A DNA stretch of 64,000 nt, taken from positions 54,966-118,965 of the forward strand of contig JANWZS010000004.1 in NCBI GenBank assembly GCA_025054855.1. Reading direction: 5' to 3'. Positions within the stretch are counted from its first letter, which is position 1; each line of letters opens with the position of its first letter. Positions 1 to 8,441 of the stretch are shown here, piece by piece. The position numbers and the translations under genes were made by a program. Source of the DNA: Candidatus Nitrosocaldus sp. Lineage in GTDB: Archaea; Thermoproteota; Nitrososphaeria; Nitrososphaerales; Nitrosocaldaceae. The notes beneath the pieces were generated by a model. The model saw only the letters and a program-made list of their open reading frames with translations, was not told where the DNA came from and made no database searches.

Positions 1-758
1 CCCATCAGCCCATCGACCAGCCTTCTAGCCTTAGCCTCGGATGAGAGCACAAGCACCCTATCCCCATCAGCAAGTGAGAATACCTCCATGTGGCAGAACT
101 GCTCCAGCCTACAGTAGGATGCCCTTGCACCCAGAACCTCGTATACCTTCGCCGCACCATAAACTGCCAAGGGGTATGTCAAAACATCCCCAACTATGTA
201 TATGTGCCCATCGAGCACCATATCCCTTGAGTCGCTCTTGGCCTGTGAGAATATACCATCGATATCCACGCTTACTCTACCCATGCGTATGGCAAGTGAT
301 GCAGATGCCAACAGGGATGCGGTGAACCCTATGCTCCCTGCAGTGAGCATACCGCTCCTCCTGAACCTCAGGAGCATGCTCGAGTCTGCACCCCTTGCCA
401 ACCTGCTCTCAGCGTTTGCCGTGATGGCAACTACCTTCATACCATGCCTGCGTGCAATCTCCATGGCATCCAGCGCTGCCTTGGTTGAGCCAGAGATCGA
501 GACTATGTAGAGCATCATCCTCCTCCCAGCCAGTGAGCCCATGATGCTGGCAAGTTCAAGTGGGTCTATGCACTGTATCCTGAAGCCCGATAGCCTCTCA
601 GCGATCATGGCAGCGGCAAAGGAGTCACCGCTACCAGTTATCAGCGCTCTGCTCTGCTCATCACTGCTCAACCATGCACCATCCATCCCCTCCATCACCA
701 TCGGCAGATCATGAACCTGATAGTGTATCTCCTGCTCGTACGCATCCAGAGTGCCCAT
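1..758 (-). CDS. SIS-domain sugar isomerase/deaminase-like protein (3' end cut off by window)
   Basis: The frame opens at an ATG at 758 and runs off the left edge, giving about 252 residues. Two SIS half-domains are visible: a phosphosugar-binding turn ITGSGDSFAA near residue 40, the loop VSISGST near residue 85, and a second half beginning at IYIVGDVLTYPLAVYG near residue 195. The segment EQFCHMEVFSL resembles the active-site helix of SIS isomerases. The family includes glucosamine-6-phosphate synthase isomerase domains and archaeal phosphoglucose/phosphomannose isomerases; the exact substrate cannot be told. It lies 43 bp downstream of gatB on the same strand and may be read through from it. 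Confidence 0.75.
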   Translation of the reverse strand, partial: MGTLDAYEQEIHYQVHDLPMVMEGMDGAWLSSDEQSRALITGSGDSFAAAMIAERLSGFRIQCIDPLELASIMGSLAGRRMMLYIVSISGSTKAALDAMEIARRHGMKVVAITANAESRLARGADSSMLLRFRRSGMLTAGSIGFTASLLASASLAIRMGRVSVDIDGIFSQAKSDSRDMVLDGHIYIVGDVLTYPLAVYGAAKVYEVLGARASYCRLEQFCHMEVFSLADGDRVLVLSSEAKARRLVDGLM

Positions 759-801
759 GACTCACCAGTGGCATCACTGCATTATCTACATTTTGATATG
801 A

Positions 802-2337
802 TCACTTGCCCTCCCTGGTAACCCTCTCCCTGAGCATATCCAGCACCAACCTCGGGTCTGCTCTACCCTTGCTGTACCTCATCACCTTGCCCAGGAGGTA
901 GTTGAGCGCCTTCTCGTTGCTCAGGGCATCTATAACAGCCTTCCTCTCCTCCTTCAGAACCCTCTCAACTATGGGTGAGAGCTCATCCCTATCGCTCAGC
1001 ATGCCTGCATTCATGCTCTTCACAGCCTCCGATGGCAGGATTCCGGTTGAGATTGCACTCTGCATGATCTGCCTTGCCACCGTCCTGTTTATCCTGCCAG
1101 AGTCCACTAGCATGGCAAGCTCTGCTATATGCCTTGCGGTAACCTTTGCAAGTATGCTGTTGCTGCCACTGCCACTGCCACTGCCATCGCCATTGCCATT
1201 GCCATTGCCACCACCACCACTAACACCACTCCCACCATACCTCTCCATGTAGCCCTTCAGATCTGTTACTATCCAGTTTGCTATCGATCTGGCGTTATTA
1301 TAGTACTTCAGGCCTGTCTCCAGCATATCCGCCAGAACCTTCTCGCCAACTAGAACCCTGGCAGTATCCCTCTGTAGGTTATACTCCCTCACGAACCTCT
1401 CCACCCTTGCATGGGGTAACTCTGGCATGCTGCCCCTTATAGCCTCTACATCCATCCTGCTTATTTCTATGCTCGGTATATCTGGCTCTGGGAAGTACCT
1501 GTAATCCTCCTCCTCCTCCTTCGCCCTAGCCTGTACGGTGACCCTCCTGGCATCGTCCCAGTGCCTAGTCTCACCCCTTATCTCGATCCCTCTAGAGATC
1601 AGGTTCCTCTGCCTGGTCATCTCGAATGCTATGGCTCTCTCAACATCCCTGAACGAGTTGATGTTCTTTATCTCAACCCTGGCCTGATCTCCCATGGATA
1701 CGTTGGCATCGCACCTCACCGCACCCTCTAGCGTGGTATCGCATATGCCTAGATGCTCTAGTATGGATGCGAGCATGTTGAGGAAGACTCTTACCTCTCC
1801 AGGCTCCCTAAAGTCTGGCTCTGTGACTATCTCTACGAGTGCCACTCCAGCCCTGTTGTAGTCTACTAGTGCATAGTTCGATGTATCTATGCTACCCTCA
1901 TACACTAGCCTACCAGGGTCCTCCTCGAGCTGTAACCTCCTTATCCTCACCCTCTTACCTTCCAGATCATCCAGCACTATTGATCCACCAACACCAACAC
2001 TAGCCTGTTCATAGGCATTGTACTGGGTTATCTGGAAGTTCTTCGGCAGATCTGGGTAGAAGTAGTTCTTCCTGTAGAACGTTATCCTCTCTGGTATACT
2101 GCAGTTGAGTGCAAGTGCAAGCATGACAGCATACTCCACCGCCCTTTTGTTGAGGAGTGGGAGCGTACCAGGCATACCAAGGCACACAGGGCATACGTTC
2201 GTGTTCGGCTCCTTACCCCTGTACTCTGCTGGGCATGGGCAGAAGAGCTTGCTCCTAAGTGCTGTGAGCTGGCAGTGTATCTCCAGCCCTATCCTCACCA
2301 TCGCATCATCAGCGCTACCATTCATCAGAGCATGCAC
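802..2337 (-). CDS. gatB: Asp-tRNA(Asn)/Glu-tRNA(Gln) amidotransferase subunit B
   Basis: GatB is the tRNA-binding and kinase subunit of GatCAB, which amidates Asp mischarged on tRNA-Asn (in archaea GatDE usually serves Gln). Near the N-terminus RIGLEIHCQL and the CPVCLGMPG zinc/ATP-site region are family signatures; the tail-like YqeY domain follows after about residue 400. Length (511 aa) is slightly above the usual because of a low-complexity Gly/Asn/Asp/Ser insert at about residues 370-394, coded by a GGC/AAT/AGT-type repeat, between the cradle and tail domains. Its start overlaps the 3' end of gatA by 13 bp, so translation is probably coupled. Gene order C-A-B with aspS upstream supports the Asn-tRNA role. 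Confidence 0.95.
   Translation of the reverse strand: MHALMNGSADDAMVRIGLEIHCQLTALRSKLFCPCPAEYRGKEPNTNVCPVCLGMPGTLPLLNKRAVEYAVMLALALNCSIPERITFYRKNYFYPDLPKNFQITQYNAYEQASVGVGGSIVLDDLEGKRVRIRRLQLEEDPGRLVYEGSIDTSNYALVDYNRAGVALVEIVTEPDFREPGEVRVFLNMLASILEHLGICDTTLEGAVRCDANVSMGDQARVEIKNINSFRDVERAIAFEMTRQRNLISRGIEIRGETRHWDDARRVTVQARAKEEEEDYRYFPEPDIPSIEISRMDVEAIRGSMPELPHARVERFVREYNLQRDTARVLVGEKVLADMLETGLKYYNNARSIANWIVTDLKGYMERYGGSGVSGGGGNGNGNGDGSGSGSGSNSILAKVTARHIAELAMLVDSGRINRTVARQIMQSAISTGILPSEAVKSMNAGMLSDRDELSPIVERVLKEERKAVIDALSNEKALNYLLGKVMRYSKGRADPRLVLDMLRERVTREGK
1160..1229 (-). repeat. In-frame simple-sequence insert in gatB
   Basis: A run of near-perfect hexamers and triplets (GCCACT, GCCATT, CCA on the plus strand) codes for alternating Gly/Asn/Asp/Ser in GatB. 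It lies at a domain boundary and keeps the frame, so it looks like a tolerated microsatellite expansion. Confidence 0.8.
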
Positions 2338-3821
2338 CTCCTGACCTTACCCTCCCTGGCAGACTCTAGGGCATGGGCTATCCTCAGGAGCAGAGGCTCG
2401 CCGAGGTGCCCTGCCATGAACTGTATACCTATGGGCAGTCCATCGTGCATGCTGTACGGTATGGAGAGCGCTGGTATACCAGCCAGGTTGGCTACCACAG
2501 TGCATATATCTATGGTGTAGAGCCTCAAAGGATCTGATACCCTCTCACCTATCCTGGGAGGGAGCACTGGCATCGTGGGTGTCATCACGGCATCATGGTC
2601 CTTGAGCACCATCATCATCCCATCCCTTATCAGTGCCCTTGCCTGCTGTGCCTTCATGTAGTACCTCCCATAGTAGCCAGAGGAGAGCACGTACGTGCCC
2701 AGCATGATCCTCCTCTTGACCTCGCTACCGAAGTTGCTCCTTATGGTTGAGTAGAACTCGTTCCATGCAACGCCATCTGGCTGCATGGTATGGCCGTACC
2801 TCACACCATCGTATCTGGCAAGGTTGCTGCTCGCCTCCGCCATGGCTATGGTGTAGTATGATGCCAGAGCATACCTCAGCACCGGCATGGACACCTCTTC
2901 GACCGTGGCGCCGAGCTGCTCGACGCTGCTCACAGCATCCATCATACAGTCCCTCACAGGCGCATCCATCCCCTCGCTCTCCATCACCTCCTTGATCAGA
3001 GCGAACCTCAACCCCTTCAGGTCAGTGCACTCAAGCCTTAGGTCGAGTGTTGAGTCTATGCTCGTGTGGTCATGCTCATCCCTACCAGCAGCCCTGAGCA
3101 TGAGCGCTAGATCATGTACAGACCTGGCCATGAGCCCTATGCAGTCTAGGCTGCTGGCGTAGGAGATGAGCCCATATCTGCTGAGCAGCCCGTATGTTGG
3201 CTTCAGGCCGTAGACGGAGCAGAAGCTCGCTGGGCACCTCACAGACCCTCCAGTATCCGAACCTAGGGCTATACTTGCCATGCATGCAGCGAGTGCAGCA
3301 CCACTTCCCCCAGAGGAGCCTCCAGCGACCCTATCCTCTTTCCATGGGTTGCGTGTTGCACCGAACGCACTGAACTCAGTGGTCGAGCCCATGCCGAACT
3401 CGTCCATGTTGGTCTTGCCTATCACTATGGCCCCAGCACCCTTGAGCCTCTTCACAACCGTAGCATCGTACACTGGCACGTAATCAGCGAGCATCCTGGA
3501 TGCGCATGTAGTCCTTATGCCTAGGGTTGAGATGTTGTCCTTGACTGCGAGGGGCACGCCGAGCAGTGCCTGATCACCACCACCATGACCTGAATTGCTG
3601 TTACCATCACTACCAGCCCTCACCAACCTATCCATCTTCCTAGCCTCCTCTAGCGCATGCTCATTCACCGTTATGTACGCATTGATCCTCCCATCTATAC
3701 TCTCTATCCTCTCGAGGAGGCTTGCCATGTAATCCTCTATGCTCATCGAGCCACACCTGAACTCCTCTACCAGTTCGTATGCACTCAACGCAAGCCTACT
3801 ACTCCTGACCATAGAGATCAT
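2325..3821 (-). CDS. gatA: Asp-tRNA(Asn)/Glu-tRNA(Gln) amidotransferase subunit A
   Basis: GatA is the glutaminase of GatCAB and belongs to the amidase-signature family. The catalytic Lys is in GVPLAVKDN, and the Gly/Ser-rich signature GGSSGGSGAAL followed by GSDTGGSVRCPA supplies the Ser-cisSer-Lys triad. The 498-residue length is normal. A short Asn/Ser/Gly/His-rich insert (residues about 71-82) precedes the catalytic Lys segment. The gene starts 11 bp after gatC and overlaps gatB, forming a tight minus-strand operon C-A-B. Confidence 0.96.
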   Translation of the reverse strand: MISMVRSSRLALSAYELVEEFRCGSMSIEDYMASLLERIESIDGRINAYITVNEHALEEARKMDRLVRAGSDGNSNSGHGGGDQALLGVPLAVKDNISTLGIRTTCASRMLADYVPVYDATVVKRLKGAGAIVIGKTNMDEFGMGSTTEFSAFGATRNPWKEDRVAGGSSGGSGAALAACMASIALGSDTGGSVRCPASFCSVYGLKPTYGLLSRYGLISYASSLDCIGLMARSVHDLALMLRAAGRDEHDHTSIDSTLDLRLECTDLKGLRFALIKEVMESEGMDAPVRDCMMDAVSSVEQLGATVEEVSMPVLRYALASYYTIAMAEASSNLARYDGVRYGHTMQPDGVAWNEFYSTIRSNFGSEVKRRIMLGTYVLSSGYYGRYYMKAQQARALIRDGMMMVLKDHDAVMTPTMPVLPPRIGERVSDPLRLYTIDICTVVANLAGIPALSIPYSMHDGLPIGIQFMAGHLGEPLLLRIAHALESAREGKVRRCML

Positions 3822-3832
3822 CCTTGCATATG

Positions 3833-4105
3833 CTACTGGCCCATCCTCGGTGCCTTGATGAACCTACCCTTCGTATTCTTTGCATTGCTCAGCGCATCAC
3901 CATCGAATGCACATGGTACATCATCCCTCATCTCATCGTAGTCCCTGATCATCCTGTGCAACTCTACACCACCTCTCAGTTCATCCAGCATCTCAAAGTA
4001 CGCCAGTACCTCGTTCATCTGCCCAGCGTAGAGTTTCAACTCCTCATCCCCCATCCCTATCCTAGCGAGATGGGCAAGATGCCTAACCTCCTCAACACCA
4101 ACCAT
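3833..4105 (-). CDS. gatC: Asp-tRNA(Asn)/Glu-tRNA(Gln) amidotransferase subunit C
   Basis: This 90-residue protein fits the GatC belt subunit that wraps GatA and GatB. The N-terminal VRHLAHLARIGMGDEEL and the following helix ending in FEMLDEL match the family pattern (HLA.LARL ... L..IL.Y...L). The C-terminal part, about 45 residues, extends along GatA. It is the first gene of the gatCAB operon. An AT-rich, TATA-like stretch at 4137-4149 and a purine-rich GGAGGAG at about 4127-4134 lie upstream on the minus strand. Confidence 0.92.
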   Translation of the reverse strand: MVGVEEVRHLAHLARIGMGDEELKLYAGQMNEVLAYFEMLDELRGGVELHRMIRDYDEMRDDVPCAFDGDALSNAKNTKGRFIKAPRMGQ

Positions 4106-4199
4106 ATCACATCATTTACCCCATCTGCTCCTCCTGCATATATAAATATAAGCCACCTAGGCTGATGACCTACATACTCATGATATCTGTCGATGCATG

Positions 4200-5585
4200 T
4201 TACGGTACAAGCCTGTCTATATCCCTTGGGTAGAATGTCGCATCCCTTATATTCTCTACACCCGTTATGGTCATCAGGAACCTCTCCAGCCCCAACCCAA
4301 ACCCAGCGTGAGGTGGCATCCCATAATCGAATACCGTTAGATGGTAGGCGAAAGACTCTGGCTTGAGCCCCTGCCTCTTGAGCCTTGCCATGAGTTCATC
4401 CTTCCTGTTTATCCTGGTGCTCCCAGATGATACCTCAAGATCACCGTACATTAGGTCGAACGACTCGCTCAGGGCATCCCTACCCTCGCCATCCTTGACC
4501 TTGGTGTAGAATGGCCTCATGCTCGCTGGCCAGTCTACTATGAAGTAGTACCCCTTGAGTGCGCTACCTAGAGCCTTGAGATGCTCAGTGCCAAAGTCAT
4601 CACCCCACTCTATCCTCAACCCCTCCCCCTTGAGCATGTCTATGAGTTGGGAGTACCTGTACCTTGGGAGTGGCAACTCTGGTATGGCAGGGTCTACCCC
4701 AAGCATGCTGAACTCCTCCCTGCACCTCTCCTTGACATAGCCTATCACATGAGCTATCATCCCCTCAAGCGTCCTCATCACATCCTCATAGTCCACGAAC
4801 GCCTGCTCAACATCCACCGATATCGCCTCTGCCAAGTGCCTGTTCGTCCTCGATGGCTCTGCCCTGAATATGGGGGCTATCTCATACACCTTCTCGAATG
4901 CTAGTGTCAACTGCTCCTTGTACAGCTGTGGGCTCTGTGCAAGGAACGCCTCCCTATCGAAGTAGAAGATCGGGAAGAGCGCCGCACCCCCCTCAGATGC
5001 TGTAGAGATCATCTTTGGGGTGCTAACCTCCAGGAACCCCCTCTCATCCAGGTATGCCCTTATCGCCTTGAGCAGGTTATGCCTTACCCTGAACACAGCC
5101 CTTAGATAGTGCCTCCTGAGATCTACGGCCCTTATATCTAGTCGGGGGTCGAGTGGGAGGCTCCTGCTGTACACTGAGAATGGTGGTGCACTACTGGCCA
5201 GCGAGAGTATCCTCATCTCCCTGGGTATAACCTCCACACCCCTCGGGGCATTCTTCATACTCCTCGCTATACCCTTGACCGCTATGGAGGAGTGCTCCCT
5301 GAGCATCCTTGCCCTTGAGAAGAGGTGTGATGGGGATGGTGATGATGATCCTGCTCCAGGCTCTGCTGATGGTTCCGAACCCTCTGACCTCTTGAAGACC
5401 AGCTGCACCTCCCCATCCTTATCCGCCAGCATCACGAACAGTATGTTCCCATGGTCCCTTATGCTCGACACATAGCCCATGAGCGTGACCTCTCTACCAT
5501 CCATACCCTGAAGTTCTGATGAGTAGTGCGACCTCCTCCAATCGCCCAGATCATCCTCAAGGCTCATGCTAGCATGATTATCCAA
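4200..5585 (-). CDS. aspS: Aspartyl-tRNA synthetase, archaeal type (probably non-discriminating)
   Basis: Class II synthetase that charges Asp onto tRNA-Asp. The N-terminal OB-fold anticodon domain (about residues 15-125, with VTLMGYVSSIRDHG) is followed by the class II core: motif 2 in EIAPIFRAEPSRTNRH and motif 3 in GFGLGLERFLM. The AQSPQLYKEQ loop is typical of archaeal AspRS. Having gatCAB directly downstream suggests it also mischarges tRNA-Asn; that is inference from context. A short Gly/Ser/Pro-rich insert (about residues 72-88) lies in the OB domain. A second ATG at residue 7 could be the true start. Confidence 0.95.
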   Translation of the reverse strand: MDNHASMSLEDDLGDWRRSHYSSELQGMDGREVTLMGYVSSIRDHGNILFVMLADKDGEVQLVFKRSEGSEPSAEPGAGSSSPSPSHLFSRARMLREHSSIAVKGIARSMKNAPRGVEVIPREMRILSLASSAPPFSVYSRSLPLDPRLDIRAVDLRRHYLRAVFRVRHNLLKAIRAYLDERGFLEVSTPKMISTASEGGAALFPIFYFDREAFLAQSPQLYKEQLTLAFEKVYEIAPIFRAEPSRTNRHLAEAISVDVEQAFVDYEDVMRTLEGMIAHVIGYVKERCREEFSMLGVDPAIPELPLPRYRYSQLIDMLKGEGLRIEWGDDFGTEHLKALGSALKGYYFIVDWPASMRPFYTKVKDGEGRDALSESFDLMYGDLEVSSGSTRINRKDELMARLKRQGLKPESFAYHLTVFDYGMPPHAGFGLGLERFLMTITGVENIRDATFYPRDIDRLVP

Positions 5586-5634
5586 TACAAATTTAAGTTT
5601 AATGAAGATGACTTGATGTTATCAGTTCAATAGA

Positions 5635-6618
5635 TCACTTGGTTGATAGAGATCGCTCTATCAGCCCCATAACCTCCTCCCTGATGATATCCTTGTCAGT
5701 ATCTGCAGTGGTGATGTAGCCAGTGGCAAACCCAGCCTTGCCACCGCCCTTGCCACCGTACCTGGCAAGCATCTCCCTGAGCAGTATACTGCAGTCCAGC
5801 CTCGGATCATTGCTTGCTAGCGTAACACTCGCACCATCCTTCCTGCCGTTCAAGAACACCACCACCCTGTTATCAGCACAGCCCTTCACCATCATGCCAG
5901 CCCTCCTGATGAGCGTGTCGTCATCAAGCATGTGGAAGTGGCCATAGTATAGGTGAAGGTCGTTGATCCTTGTTATGCTCAATGAGTTCACAGCATCCTC
6001 CGTGACCCTCTTCGCCATCGCCCTAAGCATATCCAACTCTTCCAGCATGTTCTTCAGTGTATCCTCTAGAGTGTTCACATTGGCCTTGAGCATGGATGCT
6101 ATACCTGCAAGCCTAGCCACTGATCTCATAGCGTACTTCTTGGCCTCATCCCCGACCAGGTACTCTACCTTGATCATACCGCTCTCCCTCGATATGCCCT
6201 TGAGTATGAAGAAACCACACTCCCTGGTGTTGCTAACATGCTCCCTTATGCATGCTGAATAGTCGTAACCATCTATCTCCACAACCCTTACACCCCCAGA
6301 GATCCTTGCTTCATACGCCCTCATATCTGGGAATGCCTTCCTCGCCTCATCTAGGGAAGGGAATCTATGCTCCCTCACCACCCTACCCTCATCTATTATC
6401 CCGTTGGTTAGGAGCATAGCCTGAAGCACATCCTCTCTATCGAGATCTTTACATTTCATGTAGACCCTGTTCACATCATCTGCATGCTCAACCTTCATTA
6501 TCTGTATTCCCTGCCCAGTTATCTTCTGTAGTGCTCTAGCGAATATATGCTCTGCCGTATGCGCTCTAGCATGGTTGCTACTGTAGCCAACGCTACCATC
6601 TTCAGTGCCTTCTTGCAC
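5635..6618 (-). CDS. Alanyl-tRNA editing protein (AlaX-type with DHHA1 domain)
   Basis: Free-standing relative of the AlaRS C-terminal half that would hydrolyse Ser or Gly mischarged on tRNA-Ala. Zinc ligands of the editing site are visible as HTAEH (about residues 20-24) and the C-x3-H of ACIREH (about residue 123). The SGGVRVVEIDGYDYSAC segment matches the second-additional domain of AlaRS. After a coiled stretch (about 175-215) the protein ends in a DHHA1-like C-Ala domain with GGKGGGKAGFATG. There is no aminoacylation domain, so this is not a broken alaS but the long AlaX form. It lies 49 bp upstream of aspS on the same strand. Confidence 0.88.
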   Translation of the reverse strand: MQEGTEDGSVGYSSNHARAHTAEHIFARALQKITGQGIQIMKVEHADDVNRVYMKCKDLDREDVLQAMLLTNGIIDEGRVVREHRFPSLDEARKAFPDMRAYEARISGGVRVVEIDGYDYSACIREHVSNTRECGFFILKGISRESGMIKVEYLVGDEAKKYAMRSVARLAGIASMLKANVNTLEDTLKNMLEELDMLRAMAKRVTEDAVNSLSITRINDLHLYYGHFHMLDDDTLIRRAGMMVKGCADNRVVVFLNGRKDGASVTLASNDPRLDCSILLREMLARYGGKGGGKAGFATGYITTADTDKDIIREEVMGLIERSLSTK

Positions 6619-6698
6619 GATACTCCTAGACCATCAGCACTTAATCTGTATTCCTATCCAGGGGGAATACTTTTATTCAAGCATGTTATTCTTAGCCT

Positions 6699-6830
6699 AT
6701 GCCAGAGCGCACCATACCAGTGTGCTTTACAAGGGAGCAGGCCAAGGCGCTTGAAGAGTATGCAAGGGCCAAAGGGATGCTCAACCTCAGCCAAGCGGTA
6801 GAGGATATACTGAAGAGGTTTGAGGAGTAG
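6699..6830 (+). CDS. Small ribbon-helix-helix-like protein, 43 aa
   Basis: An ATG at 6699 follows a TATA-like ACTTTTATT (6669-6677) by about 26 nt, a layout that fits a leaderless transcript. The 43-residue product begins MPERTIPVCFTREQAKALEEY and ends in VEDILKRFEE. A short beta strand followed by two helices (EQAKALEEYARAK and LSQAVEDILKRF) matches the CopG/MetJ ribbon-helix-helix plan, so DNA binding as a dimer is plausible. The family assignment is by pattern only. The strong promoter-like spacing and the clean helix amphipathy make it likely to be a real gene. Confidence 0.65.
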   Translation: MPERTIPVCFTREQAKALEEYARAKGMLNLSQAVEDILKRFEE

Positions 6831-6933
6831 ACAGCGTACAGGAAGCAAGCGTGATGGACGCACAGATCATCTGATCGGGCATAGATTTCTTTCATGCATA
6901 TATTAATTAATGGTAGCATCTAACACCTGTGCG

Positions 6934-8028
6934 ATGAATGCCATAGGTACTCTAGGCTCGCACTGTGCACTGCAGGTACTCAAGGGGGCGAAGGATGAGG
7001 GCTTCAAGACCATACTTGTATGCGAGAGGAGGAGGGAGGGGCTGTACAGGAGGTTCAGGTTCATAGACAGGCTGATACCTGTGGAGGATTACAGGTTCGA
7101 GCATGCGTTCAGCGAGGGCATACAGAACGAACTGCATGACAACAACTGCATACTAGTACCCCATGGCACGTACATATCCAGTATGAAGATAGAGGAGATA
7201 GAGAGCATAAGGGTACCATTCTTCGGTAACAGATGGATACTCAGGTGGGAGGCTGATAGGGTGATGAAGGAGAGGCTGATGCTTGAGGCTAGGTTGAACG
7301 TGCCTAGGAGTGTGAGCATAGACGAACTTGGGAACAGTAGCAGCAGTAGTAGCGGTAGCGGTAGCAGTAGCAGTAGCAGTAGCAAGGATGCAGGCAGACT
7401 GGTGATAGCGAAGCTGCATGGTGCTGCTGGTGGCAAGGGCTACTTCCTTGCATGGGATAGGGAGAGCTTCATGGCCCAATACAACAAGCTCCTGAGCAAG
7501 GGTATGGTGAAGAGCCTGAACGACCTCTACATCCAGGAGTATGTACTTGGAGTGCCAGTATACCTGCAGTACTTCTACTCACCACTGAGCAGGGAGGTCG
7601 AGTTACTGGGCATAGATAGGAGGTATGAGTCGAACGTAGATGCCATAGGCAGGGTTCCAGCACTACAGCAGGAGCATTCAGGGATACACGAGGTCTCGTA
7701 CAATGTGGTGGGCAACAGCCCACTGGTGCTGAGGGAGTCTCTCCTGGATGAGGTCTACAGGATGGGTGAGAGGTTCGTGGCTGCGGCTGAGCGCCTGGTC
7801 AAGCCTGGTATGATAGGCCCATTCTGCATAGAGGGTGTGTATGATCAGGATGGGAGGTTCATATCATTCGAGTTCTCCGCAAGGATAGTCGCTGGCACCA
7901 ATCTCTACGTCAACGGCTCACCTTACTCATACCTGCTCTACGACGAGCCCATGAGCATGGGTAGGAGGATAGCGAGGGAAGTGAGGACTGCAATAGAGAG
8001 CAGGGAGCTGGATAAGGTGGTAACTTAA
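6934..8028 (+). CDS. purP: FAICAR synthetase PurP (formate-dependent)
   Basis: PurP is the archaeal ATP-grasp enzyme that formylates AICAR with formate to give FAICAR, the ninth purine step. The N-terminal IGTLGSHCALQVLKGAKDEGF, the central GNRWILRWEADR and GAAGGKGYF, and the C-terminal IGPFCIEGVYDQDGRFISFEFSARIVAGTN match the family. A poly-Ser/Gly insert of about 16 residues interrupts the ATP-grasp domain. An in-frame ATG at 6910 sits inside the TATA-like CATATATTAATTAA (6896-6909), so I prefer the ATG at 6934. That would be a leaderless start. Confidence 0.92.
   Translation: MNAIGTLGSHCALQVLKGAKDEGFKTILVCERRREGLYRRFRFIDRLIPVEDYRFEHAFSEGIQNELHDNNCILVPHGTYISSMKIEEIESIRVPFFGNRWILRWEADRVMKERLMLEARLNVPRSVSIDELGNSSSSSSGSGSSSSSSSKDAGRLVIAKLHGAAGGKGYFLAWDRESFMAQYNKLLSKGMVKSLNDLYIQEYVLGVPVYLQYFYSPLSREVELLGIDRRYESNVDAIGRVPALQQEHSGIHEVSYNVVGNSPLVLRESLLDEVYRMGERFVAAAERLVKPGMIGPFCIEGVYDQDGRFISFEFSARIVAGTNLYVNGSPYSYLLYDEPMSMGRRIAREVRTAIESRELDKVVT
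7336..7384 (+). repeat. AGC/AGT trinucleotide run in purP
   Basis: About sixteen AGC/AGT/GGT codons in tandem code for Ser with a few Gly. The run is in frame and sits between conserved blocks of PurP. Confidence 0.85.
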
Positions 8029-8069
8029 CTTAACTTAGCATCCTCACCTCTACCTATCATCACCGATTT

Positions 8070-8237
8070 TTATCTCGAGAGCAGTACGAATGCTATTACG
8101 AGCAGAAGGAATGTGGAGACGAATGGCAGTATAAGGAGTATCCTCATCAAACTCTCCATCCTTGCGAGCCTCTCCGACTCCTCCCTGATGCTATTGTACG
8201 TGTACTCGTACTCATCCTCATCCCTTGATGTTGACAT
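8070..8237 (-). CDS. Small single-pass membrane protein, 55 aa
   Basis: The ATG at 8237 opens a 55-codon frame. The first 30 residues are charged (MSTSRDEDEYEYTYNSIREE, then SERLARMESL). The rest is one hydrophobic helix (about residues 32-53) rich in Leu, Ile, Val and Phe, ending in SR. This is the plan of a tail-anchored protein facing the cytoplasm. Upstream on the minus strand an AT-rich AACTTAATAA lies about 27-35 nt before the start. I do not recognise a family. The opposite strand holds only a poor Ser-rich frame, so this reading is preferred. The rest of 8029-8441 shows only promoter sequence. Confidence 0.5.
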   Translation of the reverse strand: MSTSRDEDEYEYTYNSIREESERLARMESLMRILLILPFVSTFLLLVIAFVLLSR

Positions 8238-8415
8238 GTGCTATGCACACTACACTACCTTATTAAGTTTTCCATATAAGGAGAAAATAACGTAGTTTAT
8301 AACTCTAGGTGAAGTTCTTGGGATGTTTACCGTTACTGGGGCACTGCATGTATGGTGCTTAGGAGTACATGCATACATGCTGAGCCCCACGATATAGCAT
8401 CAGCATACAGGAATG

Positions 8416-8430
8416 AAACTTTTATATGCC
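8416..8430 (+). promoter_or_regulatory. TATA box for the acyl-CoA synthetase beta/alpha pair
   Basis: AAACTTTTATATGCC carries an archaeal BRE/TATA-like core. Its centre is about 19-28 nt ahead of the candidate starts at 8442 (ATG) and 8451 (GTG), which argues against an in-frame ATG upstream at 8352. Confidence 0.65.
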
Positions 8431-8441
8431 AGAGGAGTCGA